From NCBI GenBank assembly GCA_026400845.1, contig JAPLOH010000110.1:1-64000 (forward strand): a stretch of 64,000 nt of DNA, written 5' to 3'. Below, in pieces: positions 26,824 through 34,980 of this stretch (position 1 is the stretch's first letter; each line of letters opens with the position of its first letter). Below the pieces are notes generated by a model, which did no database searches, was not told where the DNA came from, and saw only the letters and a program-made list of their open reading frames with translations. The translations under genes were made by a program, and so were the position numbers. Origin of the DNA: Alphaproteobacteria bacterium (GTDB lineage: Bacteria; Pseudomonadota; Alphaproteobacteria; Acetobacterales; Acetobacteraceae).

Positions 26824-26840
26824 TTGGCACGCGGATTGCA
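26824..26840 (+). promoter_or_regulatory. Sigma-54 (RpoN) promoter of the PEP-CTERM gene
   Basis: TTGGCACG-CGGA-TTGCA at 26824-26840 matches the -24/-12 consensus (TGGCACG N4 TTGCW) at every conserved base, with GG at 26826-26827 and GC at 26838-26839 at the right spacing. Transcription would begin near 26851, giving a leader of about 78 bases before the ATG at 26929. An activator-binding site would be expected upstream, but none was recognised. Confidence 0.8.
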
Positions 26841-26928
26841 TTTATGTTGGCAGGGACGATCTCAACGCGGTCGTCGACAGATGAACATTGGTGAGTGGCT
26901 TCAAATGGCCGTTCGAAGGATAGTTACG

Positions 26929-27630
26929 ATGATCCAGTTTCGCGCACTGAAGACGATGGCGATGGCTCTGGCAGCCGTAGCGCTCCTTGGCGGCCCGGCC
27001 GCCGCGGATAGCGTTACCTACAACCTCGATCAGGATGCCTGCACCAACAGCTGCGGCGTCAGCCAGGCGTTGACCGGCGGTACCATCACCCTCACCGAAG
27101 TGACCGCCTTCCAGGTTGACGTCATCGTCACCCTCGCCCAGGTCGTGAAGTTCGTCAACACCGGTGCCGGCGACGCGCTCGCCTTCAACATGACGCCCGG
27201 CCTGAGCATCCAGCTCGGCTCGGAGTATTCGAGCACCACTGGCCCCTACAGCTGGGCCAGCACCTCGGTCTTCGTCACTGACTCGACGCCCAAGGGCTAC
27301 CAGAACGGCGGCTACGGTTATGGCGTCGACTACACGGCCGGCAGTGGCGCGAGCCAGGCGGTCGGCGGTGCGCTCAAGGTGAGCGTGATTTCGACGACGG
27401 CGATCTCGATCGCCAACTTCGTCGCCAACTCGATCGGCATCCTCTTCTCCGTCGACGTCATCGGCACCACCCCGAACTACACCGGCAACACCGGCAATAT
27501 CGGCGCAAAGGCATCCTCGCTGGTACCCGGCGGTGGCGGCGGCACGACCGCCGTGCCGGAGCCGATGTCGATGCTCCTGTTCGGCCCGGCCGCATTCGGT
27601 CTCGCCGCCCTGCGCCGCCGCCGTCGCTGA
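26929..27630 (+). CDS. PEP-CTERM sorting-domain protein
   Basis: This 233-residue exported protein has an N-terminal signal peptide (FRALKTMAMALAAVALLGGPAAA), a beta-rich body with a Cys pair (DACTNSCGVS) and many Thr/Ser/Gly, and a C-terminal PEP-CTERM signal: AVPEPMSMLLFGPAAFGLAALRRRRR (VPEP, hydrophobic helix, Arg cluster). The signal is cleaved by exosortase, which is not in this window. ATG 26929 has GAAGGA upstream; ATG 26881 and an internal ATG are in frame but add a charged stretch before the signal. The gene has a sigma-54 promoter and a strong terminator, so it is monocistronic. Confidence 0.88.
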   Translation: MIQFRALKTMAMALAAVALLGGPAAADSVTYNLDQDACTNSCGVSQALTGGTITLTEVTAFQVDVIVTLAQVVKFVNTGAGDALAFNMTPGLSIQLGSEYSSTTGPYSWASTSVFVTDSTPKGYQNGGYGYGVDYTAGSGASQAVGGALKVSVISTTAISIANFVANSIGILFSVDVIGTTPNYTGNTGNIGAKASSLVPGGGGGTTAVPEPMSMLLFGPAAFGLAALRRRRR

Positions 27631-27648
27631 GACGACGGGCCTCGCACA

Positions 27649-27683
27649 AAAACGCCGCCGGAGCGCTGCTTCGGCGGCGTTTT
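27649..27683 (+). terminator. Rho-independent terminator after the PEP-CTERM gene
   Basis: AAAACGCCGCCG (27649-27660) pairs with CGGCGGCGTTTT (27672-27683) across an 11-base loop. The 12-bp stem ends in T residues, and the A-run on the other side makes it work for the convergent minus-strand gene too. Confidence 0.85.
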
Positions 27684-27700
27684 GCTGTCCGGCGGCCGGG

Positions 27701-28885
27701 TCAGCCGCCGATCGGCATCCAGGCGCCATTGGCCGCCGAGGACGCCACTGCAGCGGTGACGAAGGCGATACCACGCACCCCTTCGCGCACCCCGGGCACC
27801 AGCATATGCGCGGCATCTGGCACGGCGCCGACATGGCGGGCGCGCAACTGGCCGGCGATGTCGCGGTAGAGCTGGGCGAAGCCTTCAAGATACCCCTCGG
27901 GATGCCCCGCCGGAATGCGCGTCGCATGCGCTGCCGCGGGGCCGGAGCCATGGCCGCCCCGGGTGAGCAGCTCCGGCTTCTGGCCGAGCCGGGCGAAGTG
28001 CAGCTGGTTCGGGTGCTCCTGCCGCCAGGACAGCCCGCCCTTCTCACCGTAGACCCGCAGCGTCAGCCCGTTCTCATTGCCCGGCGACACCTGGCTCGCC
28101 CACAGCGCGCCCCGCGCCCCGCCCTGGTAGCGCAGCAGCATCTGCGCATTATCATCCACCCGCCGCCCGGCCACGAAGCTCGACAACTCCGCGGCGAGCT
28201 CGGTGCAGTCCAGCCCGGTGACGAATTCGGCGAGGTTGAACGCATGCGTCCCGATATCGCCGATCGCCCCGCCGGCCCCACTGCGCGCCGGGTCCGTCCG
28301 CCAATCCGCCTGCTTCTGCCCGGTCGATTCGAGGTCGGTGGACAGCCAATCCTGCGCATACTCCGCCTGCACACTGCGGATCGCCCCCAACTCCCCGGCC
28401 GCGATCATCTCGCGCGCCTGGCGGATCATCGGGTAGCCCGTGTAGTTGTAGGTCACCGCAAACAACCGCCCGCTCGCCGCCACCCGTGCGGCCAAATCGC
28501 GCGCCTCCTCCATCGTCCGGCACAGCGGCTTGTCGGAAATCACGTCGATCCCGGCCTCAAGAAACGCCACCGCGACGGGATGATGCATATGGTTGGGCGT
28601 GACGATCGCCACCGCGTCGATACGATCATCCCGCATCGCCTCAGCCGCCGCCATATCCGCAAAACTGCCATAGCTGCGCGCCGGATCAAGCCGCAACATC
28701 GCCCCACTGCGGCGGGCACGCTCGGGCTCGGACGACAATGCGCCCGCCACCAACTCCCACTCGTCATCCAGCCGCGCCGCGATGCGGTGCACGGCGCCGA
28801 TGAAGGCCCCCTCACCGCCGCCGACCATGCCCAGCCGCAACCGCCGTGCGGTGCCGCCGTCGTTCACTGCGCCTATGGTCATCAT
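27701..28885 (-). CDS. Gfo/Idh/MocA family oxidoreductase
   Basis: This 394-residue NAD(P)-dependent sugar or inositol dehydrogenase has a Rossmann start (RLGMVGGGEGAFIGAVHRIA), the EKP-type motif as DKPLCRTMEEA, and GGAIGDIGTHAFNLAEFVTG, which holds the catalytic His region. Family members oxidise sugars or inositols, often to 3-keto compounds. It is the last gene of the LacI-linked sugar operon, separated from the other genes by a 205-base gap that holds a dispersed repeat. The start may be either of two adjacent ATG codons (28885 or 28882). Confidence 0.87.
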   Translation of the reverse strand: MMTIGAVNDGGTARRLRLGMVGGGEGAFIGAVHRIAARLDDEWELVAGALSSEPERARRSGAMLRLDPARSYGSFADMAAAEAMRDDRIDAVAIVTPNHMHHPVAVAFLEAGIDVISDKPLCRTMEEARDLAARVAASGRLFAVTYNYTGYPMIRQAREMIAAGELGAIRSVQAEYAQDWLSTDLESTGQKQADWRTDPARSGAGGAIGDIGTHAFNLAEFVTGLDCTELAAELSSFVAGRRVDDNAQMLLRYQGGARGALWASQVSPGNENGLTLRVYGEKGGLSWRQEHPNQLHFARLGQKPELLTRGGHGSGPAAAHATRIPAGHPEGYLEGFAQLYRDIAGQLRARHVGAVPDAAHMLVPGVREGVRGIAFVTAAVASSAANGAWMPIGG

Positions 28886-28901
28886 CGACTCCTTGATTCA
28901 G

Positions 28902-29086
28902 GGAAGTCTTCTTTTTCTGAAGAAAAAGAAGCAAAAAGACTTTTATCCGTTTGGGTTGGCGGATTGCCGGCAAGGGAGGTGCGCGAAGCAATCAATCATG
29001 GGCTTCGCCCGCCCTCCCGCCGGCGAGCGGCGAAGCCAACGGATAAAAGTTTTTTGGTTCTTTTTTTCAAAAAAGAACACGCTTCC
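28902..29086. repeat. Dispersed palindromic repeat, copy A
   Basis: A compound inverted repeat fills most of the gap between two operon genes. The left hairpin CTTCTTTTTC-TGAA-GAAAAAGAAG is at 28908-28931; the right hairpin GTTCTTTTTT-TC-AAAAAAGAAC is at 29057-29078. Between them, CTTTTATCCGTT on the left and AACGGATAAAAG on the right pair over a long GC-rich stem. The whole could fold as a three-arm RNA or cruciform. A near-copy lies at 44184-44318 and a fragment at 63026-63058. No coding gene is inside. Confidence 0.85.
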
Positions 29087-29090
29087 TGCC

Positions 29091-30152
29091 TTACGTAAGC
29101 CCCAACATCCGCCGATTAGCCGCCTCATCGGTGCCCGAAGCGGCGAAATCGTCGAAGGCCTTGTCGGTGACGGGGATGATATGCGCGGCGATGAATTCGG
29201 CGCCTTCGCGGGCGCCGGCCTCGGGCGATTTCAGGCAGCATTCCCATTCCAGCACCGCCCAGCCGTCGTAGCCGTATTGTGCAAGCTTGGAGAAGATAGG
29301 CGCGAACTGCACCTGGCCATCGCCCAGCGAGCGGAAGCGGCCGGCGCGGTCGGTCCAGGACTGGAAGCCGCCATAGACGCCTTGCTTGCCGGTCGGGTTG
29401 AATTCGGCGTCCTTGGCGTGGAAGGCGCCGATGCGCTGGTGGTAGATGTCGATGAAGGCGAGGTAGTCGAGCTGTTGCAGCACGAAGTGGCTGGGGTCGT
29501 AGAGGATGCGGGCGCGGGGGTGGTTGCCGACGCGCTCGAGGAACATCTCGTAGCTGATGCCGTCGTGCAGGTCCTCGCCCGGGTGGATTTCGTAGCAGAC
29601 GTCCACGCCATGGCTGTCGAACGCGTTGAGGATCGGCAGCCAGCGCTTGGCCAGCTCGTCGAACGCGGTCTCGATCAACCCTGCCGGGCGCTGTGGCCAG
29701 GGGTAGACGTACGGCCAGGCCAATGCGCCGGAGAAACTGGCATGGGCCTTGAGGCCGAGGCGCTCCGAGGCGCGGGCGGCGTAGAGCAGCTGATTGACCG
29801 CCCATTCCTGCCGCGCCGCCGGCTTGCCGCGCACGCTCTCGGGGGCAAACCCGTCGAACGCCGCGTCATAGGCCGGGTGCACCGCGATGAGCTGCCCCTG
29901 GAGATGGGTGGACAGCTCGGTCACCTCGAGATCGAATTCGGCGAGCGTGCCTTTGATCTCGTCGCAGTAGGTCTGGCTCTCCGCGGCCTTGGCGAGGTCG
30001 AACAGCCGCCCGTCCCAGGAGGGGATCTGGATGCCGGTATAGCCGAGATCGGCCGCCCATTCCGCCATGCCGGCCAGGGTGTTGAAGGGCGCCTCGTCGC
30101 CGGCGAACTGGGCGAGGAAAATGCCGGGGCCCTTGACCATGCCCTTGCTCAT
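29091..30152 (-). CDS. Sugar phosphate isomerase/epimerase (xylose-isomerase-like TIM barrel)
   Basis: This 353-residue protein of the AP-endonuclease-2/xylose-isomerase-like fold has metal-site residues in VCYEIHPGEDLHDG (Glu), YDPSHFVLQQLDY (Asp, His), GAFHAKDAEF (His, Asp) and AVLEWECC (Glu). The start overlaps the upstream dehydrogenase by four bases, so the pair is co-translated. Such enzymes isomerise, epimerise or dehydrate keto-sugars or keto-inositols made by Gfo/Idh/MocA enzymes. The end of the gene lies five bases from the palindromic repeat. Confidence 0.87.
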   Translation of the reverse strand: MSKGMVKGPGIFLAQFAGDEAPFNTLAGMAEWAADLGYTGIQIPSWDGRLFDLAKAAESQTYCDEIKGTLAEFDLEVTELSTHLQGQLIAVHPAYDAAFDGFAPESVRGKPAARQEWAVNQLLYAARASERLGLKAHASFSGALAWPYVYPWPQRPAGLIETAFDELAKRWLPILNAFDSHGVDVCYEIHPGEDLHDGISYEMFLERVGNHPRARILYDPSHFVLQQLDYLAFIDIYHQRIGAFHAKDAEFNPTGKQGVYGGFQSWTDRAGRFRSLGDGQVQFAPIFSKLAQYGYDGWAVLEWECCLKSPEAGAREGAEFIAAHIIPVTDKAFDDFAASGTDEAANRRMLGLT

Positions 30153-31321
30153 GCGAGGAAGACCTCCTCGCCCGCTCCCTGCGGCACCGGCGCCGGCCGC
30201 TCGCAGGTGGTGGTGAGATCGACCCAGCGCCGCTCGGCGCCGGCGATGCCCACGGCCTCCAGCACTTCCAGCACATGGGTCGTCAACTCGCCCGAGGCGC
30301 GATGCGGCCGGCCCTGCTGGATGGCGGCGGCCATGTCGAGCAGGCCGATGATGCGGTAATCCGCCACTTCGCGGCCGTCGCGCATGGTGCGGTTGGGGGT
30401 GTGGAAGGGGTGGGCGGAGATGTCGACCGGGGTCCAGTCACCGCCCTTGTCGGAAATCTCAATTGTGCCGCCGAAGAAGTTGGGGTCGGGCACGATCAGC
30501 GAGCCGTCGACGCCGTAGAGCTCGAACGGCAGGCGCTTGTTCTTCCAGACGTCCCACGAGGCGGCCAGCGTGATGGTGGCGCCGGAGACGAATTCGAGCA
30601 GCGCGGTGGCAGTGGTCTCGATATCCACATCAATGGTCTCGCCCGCGCGCGGCTGGCTGGTGATGGTGCGCACGGGGTTGCCGATGCAGGTGGTGGCGGC
30701 CACGCGGGCGACCGGGCCGAGCAGCTGCACCAAATCCGTCACGTAGTACGGCCCCATGTCGAGGATCGGTCCGCCGCCCTTCATGAAGTAGAAATTGGGG
30801 TTGGGGTGCCAATGCTCCATGCCGTGGCTCAGCACGGTGGCGGAGCCGGAGATCACCTTGCCGATGCGCCCGGAGTCGATGATGCGGCGGCAAGCCTGGT
30901 GGCCGGCGCCGAGGAAGGTGTCGGGCGCGCCGCCCACGCGCACCCCGGCCTTGGCGGCCTGGGCGAGCAGGGCCTGGGCCTCGCCGAAGCTGGCGCAGAG
31001 TGGCTTCTCGGCATAGGCGTGCTTGCCGGCGGCAACGATGGCGCGGTTCACCTCGGCATGCGCGAGCGGAATGGTGAGGTTCAGCACGATGGAGATCTCG
31101 GGGTCGGCCAACAGCCCGTCCACCGTGTCCGAACCGACGCCGAAGGCCTCGGCCTTGGCCTTGGCGGCTTCGGGCCGGATGTCGGCGACCGACTTGATGT
31201 TGATGATGCGCGACGGCGCGGCGGCGGGTCGGCCCTCATTGGCGGGAACGCCAAGGGCGCCGCGCAAATAGGAGTCGCAGATGACGCCGGTGCCGATGAT
31301 GCCGATATTGATGGGTTGCAT
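30149..31321 (-). CDS. Gfo/Idh/MocA family oxidoreductase
   Basis: This 390-residue protein starts NIGIIGTGVICDSYLRGALGVP (nucleotide-binding) and has AEKPLCASFGEA (the conserved EKP Lys), and GGGPILDMGPYYVTDLVQLLGP with the catalytic Tyr/Asp region. It is probably a sugar or inositol dehydrogenase. It overlaps the downstream isomerase by four bases and starts seven bases after the stop of the other isomerase, firmly inside the ABC-transporter operon. Confidence 0.87.
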   Translation of the reverse strand: MQPINIGIIGTGVICDSYLRGALGVPANEGRPAAAPSRIINIKSVADIRPEAAKAKAEAFGVGSDTVDGLLADPEISIVLNLTIPLAHAEVNRAIVAAGKHAYAEKPLCASFGEAQALLAQAAKAGVRVGGAPDTFLGAGHQACRRIIDSGRIGKVISGSATVLSHGMEHWHPNPNFYFMKGGGPILDMGPYYVTDLVQLLGPVARVAATTCIGNPVRTITSQPRAGETIDVDIETTATALLEFVSGATITLAASWDVWKNKRLPFELYGVDGSLIVPDPNFFGGTIEISDKGGDWTPVDISAHPFHTPNRTMRDGREVADYRIIGLLDMAAAIQQGRPHRASGELTTHVLEVLEAVGIAGAERRWVDLTTTCERPAPVPQGAGEEVFLA

Positions 31322-31327
31322 GGTGGT

Positions 31328-32089
31328 TCAGCCCGTGATGGAGCGAAGGAAATTCAGCGAGTTGCGTGCGGTGGCGCCGGGATCGGCCGGCTTGTCGTGC
31401 TCGACGACCATGTGCCGGGCGCCGGCGGCGATGCAGGCGGCCCAGAGGTCCTTCCAGTCCAGCACCCCGGCGCCGACATCGGCCCAGCCGTCCTGATCGA
31501 CATTCTGCCCGGCGGGCGCGATGTCCTTCACATGGGCGGCGGTGACGATCGGCTGGTAGCGCGTCATCCAGGCCTTGGGGTCCACGCCCCCGCGCACGAG
31601 CCAGGCGACATCCACCTGCCAGGCAAGGCCGCTGCCGCCGGCGGCGTCGAACAACAGTTCGAACGCCGTCTTGTCGCCCGCCTTCTTGTCCATCTCCCAG
31701 TGGTGGTTGTGGTAGCCGAGCTTGATGCCGGACTTGGCGAAACGCTCGGCGAGGTTACCGAGTTCCTTGCCCACTGCGGTCCAGCCGGCGGCGTCCATCT
31801 GGCGCATGTCGGGCGGCACGGCGGGCATGTAGAGGTCGGTGAAGCCGAAGGTCTTGCAGGCCTCGATGATGGTGTCGGGCCGTTCGCGCAGCGCCATCAG
31901 GCCGACATGGCTCGACGTCATCTTCATCCCACGGGCTGCGACCTTGCGGGCAACGGTGGCCGCGTCATCGAGGTGCGAGCCGATGCCCTCGACGTTCTTG
32001 TACCCGGCGGCGGCGACGGTATCGAGGATGAGGTCGACGTCGCCGAGATTGCGCAATGTGTAGAGCTGGATGGAAATCAGGTCGGTCAT
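31328..32089 (-). CDS. Sugar phosphate isomerase/epimerase (xylose-isomerase-like TIM barrel)
   Basis: This 253-residue, shorter paralogue of the isomerase fold has the start ISIQLYTLRNLGDVDLILDTVAAAGYKNVEGIGSHL and metal-site segments GYHNHHWEMD, WQVDVAWLVRGG, HVKDIAP and MVVEHDKP. It matches the IolE/IolH-like sugar-phosphate isomerase group. It sits directly after the ABC ATPase gene (17 bases), so it is likely part of the same transcript and acts on the imported sugar or its keto derivative. Confidence 0.86.
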   Translation of the reverse strand: MTDLISIQLYTLRNLGDVDLILDTVAAAGYKNVEGIGSHLDDAATVARKVAARGMKMTSSHVGLMALRERPDTIIEACKTFGFTDLYMPAVPPDMRQMDAAGWTAVGKELGNLAERFAKSGIKLGYHNHHWEMDKKAGDKTAFELLFDAAGGSGLAWQVDVAWLVRGGVDPKAWMTRYQPIVTAAHVKDIAPAGQNVDQDGWADVGAGVLDWKDLWAACIAAGARHMVVEHDKPADPGATARNSLNFLRSITG

Positions 32090-32106
32090 CGCAAGGTCCT
32101 TGGGGT

Positions 32107-33180
32107 CTAAAGGCGTCGTTCGGTGGTGGCGTCGAACAGCGAGGCGAGGCGGAGGTCGAGCGCGAGGGTCGTCGCACCGGCGACGGCACGCGCCCGTTGC
32201 GGCGCGAGGCGCACGGACAGGCGGTGGCCGCCCATGGCGAACCAGCCGAGCGTGTCGGCCCCCATCGGCTCCATGAACTGCATGGTGGTCGCGATGGCCT
32301 CGCCGGGCGCACCGTCCTCGGCGAGGCCGATATGCTCGGGGCGCACACCGAGCACCACCGATGTGCCATCCGCCACCGGCGCCCGCAGGTCAAGCGCTCC
32401 GGCGGGAATGCGGATGCCGTCGACTTCGACCGCGCCGGCACGCCAAATGCCCGGCAGGAAGTTCATCGCCGGGGCGCCCACGAAGCCGGCGACGAACAGC
32501 GTCTCCGGTCGTTCGTACAGCTCATCCGGCGCGGCGTATTGCTCGATCCGCCCGCCCTGCATCACCGCGATGCGGGTCGCCAGCGTCATCGCCTCGATCT
32601 GGTCGTGGGTGACGTAGACGATGGTGAGGCCAAGCTCCTTGTGCAGCTTCTTGATCTCGACGCGCATTTCGGTGCGCAGCTTGGCGTCGAGGTTGGAGAG
32701 CGGCTCGTCGAACAGGAACAGCCTGGCGTCCTGCACCAAAGCGCGGCCGATCGCCACCCGCTGGCGCTGGCCGCCGGACATCTGGCCCGGCTTGCGGTCG
32801 AGCTGCGGGGTGATCTGCAACAGCTCCGCCGCCCAGGCCACCCGCTTCTCGATCTCCGCGCGTGGCCGGCCCTTCACCTTGAGGCCGAAGGAAAGGTTCC
32901 CCCGCACCGTCATGGTCGGATAGAGCGCGTAGGACTGGAACACCATGGCGATGCCGCGCTTGCTCGGCTCGCGGGCGGTGACGTCCTCGCCCCCGATCAT
33001 GATGGTGCCGTCGTTGATGTCGTCGAGCCCGGCGATCGCGTTCAGCAGTGTCGATTTGCCGCAGCCCGACGGGCCGAGCAGCACGGTGAACTCGCCCTCC
33101 GCCACTTCGAGATCGATGTCGCGCAGCACGCTGAGCGCGCCGTAGGATTTGCTGAGCGCGGAGACCCGAACGCCTGCCAT
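32107..33180 (-). CDS. ABC transporter ATP-binding protein (UgpC/MsmK/MalK type)
   Basis: This 357-residue ATPase has Walker A GPSGCGKSTLLN, Q-loop VFQSYALYPTMTV, signature MSGGQRQRVAIGRALV, Walker B LFLFDEPLSNLD and H-loop VYVTHDQIEAMTL, followed by a C-terminal TOBE/OB region (RPEHIGLAEDG). The layout is that of carbohydrate importers. Its two permeases and binding protein lie upstream in the operon; the permease gene ends three bases before this start. Confidence 0.93.
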   Translation of the reverse strand: MAGVRVSALSKSYGALSVLRDIDLEVAEGEFTVLLGPSGCGKSTLLNAIAGLDDINDGTIMIGGEDVTAREPSKRGIAMVFQSYALYPTMTVRGNLSFGLKVKGRPRAEIEKRVAWAAELLQITPQLDRKPGQMSGGQRQRVAIGRALVQDARLFLFDEPLSNLDAKLRTEMRVEIKKLHKELGLTIVYVTHDQIEAMTLATRIAVMQGGRIEQYAAPDELYERPETLFVAGFVGAPAMNFLPGIWRAGAVEVDGIRIPAGALDLRAPVADGTSVVLGVRPEHIGLAEDGAPGEAIATTMQFMEPMGADTLGWFAMGGHRLSVRLAPQRARAVAGATTLALDLRLASLFDATTERRL

Positions 33181-33183
33181 GAA

Positions 33184-34050
33184 TTACCCCTTCACCGCGC
33201 CGGCGGCGATGCCGCGGACGAACCAGCGCCCGGAGATGAAATAGACCGCCAGCGGCACCAGCGCGGTCAGCATGGTGGCCGCCATGTCGACGTTGTATTC
33301 GCGCTCGCCCTGGGTCGAGTTGACGATGTTGTTGAGCTGCACTGTCATCGGGAAGTTCTCGCGCCCGGCGAACACCAGGCCGAATATGAAGTCGTTCCAT
33401 ATTCCAGTGGTTTGCAGGATCATCGCCACCACGATGATCGGCACCGCCATCGGCAGCATGATGGAGCCGAAGATGCGCCAGAACCCGGCGCCATCCACCC
33501 GCGCCGCCTTGAACAGCTCGATCGGCACCGAGGCGAAGTAGTTGCGGAAAATCAGTGTCATGGTCGGCAGGCCGAAGATCGTGTGGATCACGATGATCCC
33601 GAGCAGCGTCGAGTTCAGCCCGACATAGGAGAACATCCGCACCAGGGGAAACAGGAACACCTGGTAAGGCACGAACGCCACCGACATCAGGATGCCGAAC
33701 AGCAGCGCCGCGCCGCGGGGCCGCCACAGCGACAGCGCATAGCCGGTCACCGCGCCGACGGAAATCGAGACGGCCACGCTTGGCACCAGGATGGTCACCG
33801 AATTCCAGAACCCGACCTGGATGCCGTTGCAGGTGAGGCCGGTGCAGGCGGTGGACCACGCCTTGATCCAGGCCGCCGCACTCGGCGCACCCGGCAGGGC
33901 CAGCAAATTGCCCTCGCGGATCTCCGGCATCGACTTCAGCGATGTCACCACCATCACGTAAAGCGGCAGCAGGAAGAAGGCCGCCGAAATCAGCAGGAAG
34001 CCGTAGATCCCCAGCCGCACCGGCGAGAAGGCGCCGCTCTGGCCCCTCAT
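33184..34050 (-). CDS. Carbohydrate ABC transporter permease (MalG-like)
   Basis: This 288-residue permease has six predicted membrane segments and the EAA loop (IELFKAARVDGAGFWRIFGSIMLPMAVP). It starts with LGIYGFLLISAAFFLLPLYVMVVTSLKS and ends GRWFVRGIAAGAVKG. With the neighbouring MalF-like permease and the ATPase it forms the channel of a sugar importer. It overlaps the upstream permease gene by four bases. Confidence 0.92.
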   Translation of the reverse strand: MRGQSGAFSPVRLGIYGFLLISAAFFLLPLYVMVVTSLKSMPEIREGNLLALPGAPSAAAWIKAWSTACTGLTCNGIQVGFWNSVTILVPSVAVSISVGAVTGYALSLWRPRGAALLFGILMSVAFVPYQVFLFPLVRMFSYVGLNSTLLGIIVIHTIFGLPTMTLIFRNYFASVPIELFKAARVDGAGFWRIFGSIMLPMAVPIIVVAMILQTTGIWNDFIFGLVFAGRENFPMTVQLNNIVNSTQGEREYNVDMAATMLTALVPLAVYFISGRWFVRGIAAGAVKG

Positions 34051-34940
34051 CGCGCCGCCCGCTCGGCCGAGCGGCTCTGCCAGTACAGGAGTGGTGCCAC
34101 CACGGCGACCACGGTCACCAGCATCGAGGTGGCGGCCGCGGTGGCGAGGCCGATGTTCTGCCGCTCGAACAAATTATCCATCACGAACTTGGCCGGCACT
34201 TCCGAGGCGATCCCCGGCCCGCCATTGGTCATCGCGACCGAAAGATCATAGAGCCGCACGACGGAGGTCGCCATCAGGATGGTGGCGGTGGCGAAACTGC
34301 CCTTCAGCATCGGCAGCACCACGAACAGATAGGTCCGCCACGCCGGAATGCCCTCGATGCGCGTCGCTTTCCAGATTTCCTGGTCGATCCCGCGCAACCC
34401 GGCCAGCATGATCGCCATCACCAGCCCCGCCGCATGCCATACGCCGGCGGCGAGCAGGGTGAAGATCACCCGGTCCTGGCGGACCAGCCAATCGAACTGG
34501 ATCGCCTCGAAGCCGAGGTCGTGTGCGAGTTTGCTGATGCCGAGGGTGGGGTCGAGAATCCAGCGCCATGCCAGGCCGGTGACGATGAAGGACATCGAGA
34601 AGGGATACAGGAACATCGAGCGCAGCAGATCCTCGGCGCGCACCCGCTGGTCGATCAGCACCGCCAGCAGGAAGCCGAGTGCCAGCGAGATGACGATGAA
34701 CAGCGCGCCGAACAGGGCGAGGTTCTGCACCGAGACAATCCAGCGCTCGTTGGCGAACAGGCTGCCGTACTGCCGCAAGCCGATGAAGTTGGTGTTGGGC
34801 AGCATGCGCGAGTTGGTGAGCGAGATCCACACCGTCCAGCCGGTCGCGCCGCAGAAGACGGTAAGCGCGATCAGCATGGCGGGCAGCAGCGCGACCTGGG
34901 CGGCGATGCGGCCTGACACAAAACGGAGGTTGAAGCGCAT
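34047..34940 (-). CDS. Sugar ABC transporter permease (MalF-like)
   Basis: This 297-residue permease has six membrane segments, a WTVWISLTNSRMLPNTNFIGLRQYGSLFANERW start typical of MalF/UgpA-type subunits, and the EAA loop DQEIWKATRIEGIPAWRTYLFVVLPML. It lies 40 bases after the binding-protein gene and overlaps the next permease gene by four bases. Confidence 0.92.
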   Translation of the reverse strand: MRFNLRFVSGRIAAQVALLPAMLIALTVFCGATGWTVWISLTNSRMLPNTNFIGLRQYGSLFANERWIVSVQNLALFGALFIVISLALGFLLAVLIDQRVRAEDLLRSMFLYPFSMSFIVTGLAWRWILDPTLGISKLAHDLGFEAIQFDWLVRQDRVIFTLLAAGVWHAAGLVMAIMLAGLRGIDQEIWKATRIEGIPAWRTYLFVVLPMLKGSFATATILMATSVVRLYDLSVAMTNGGPGIASEVPAKFVMDNLFERQNIGLATAAATSMLVTVVAVVAPLLYWQSRSAERAAR

Positions 34941-34980
34941 GGCGCGATGGGGAGCGGCCGAAGCCGCCCCCCGATCCCGA

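Noticed and set aside
28782-30359. Long plus-strand open frame across the repeat and the isomerase gene
   Set aside because: It passes through a non-coding repeat and is antisense to a gene with clear metal-site motifs.
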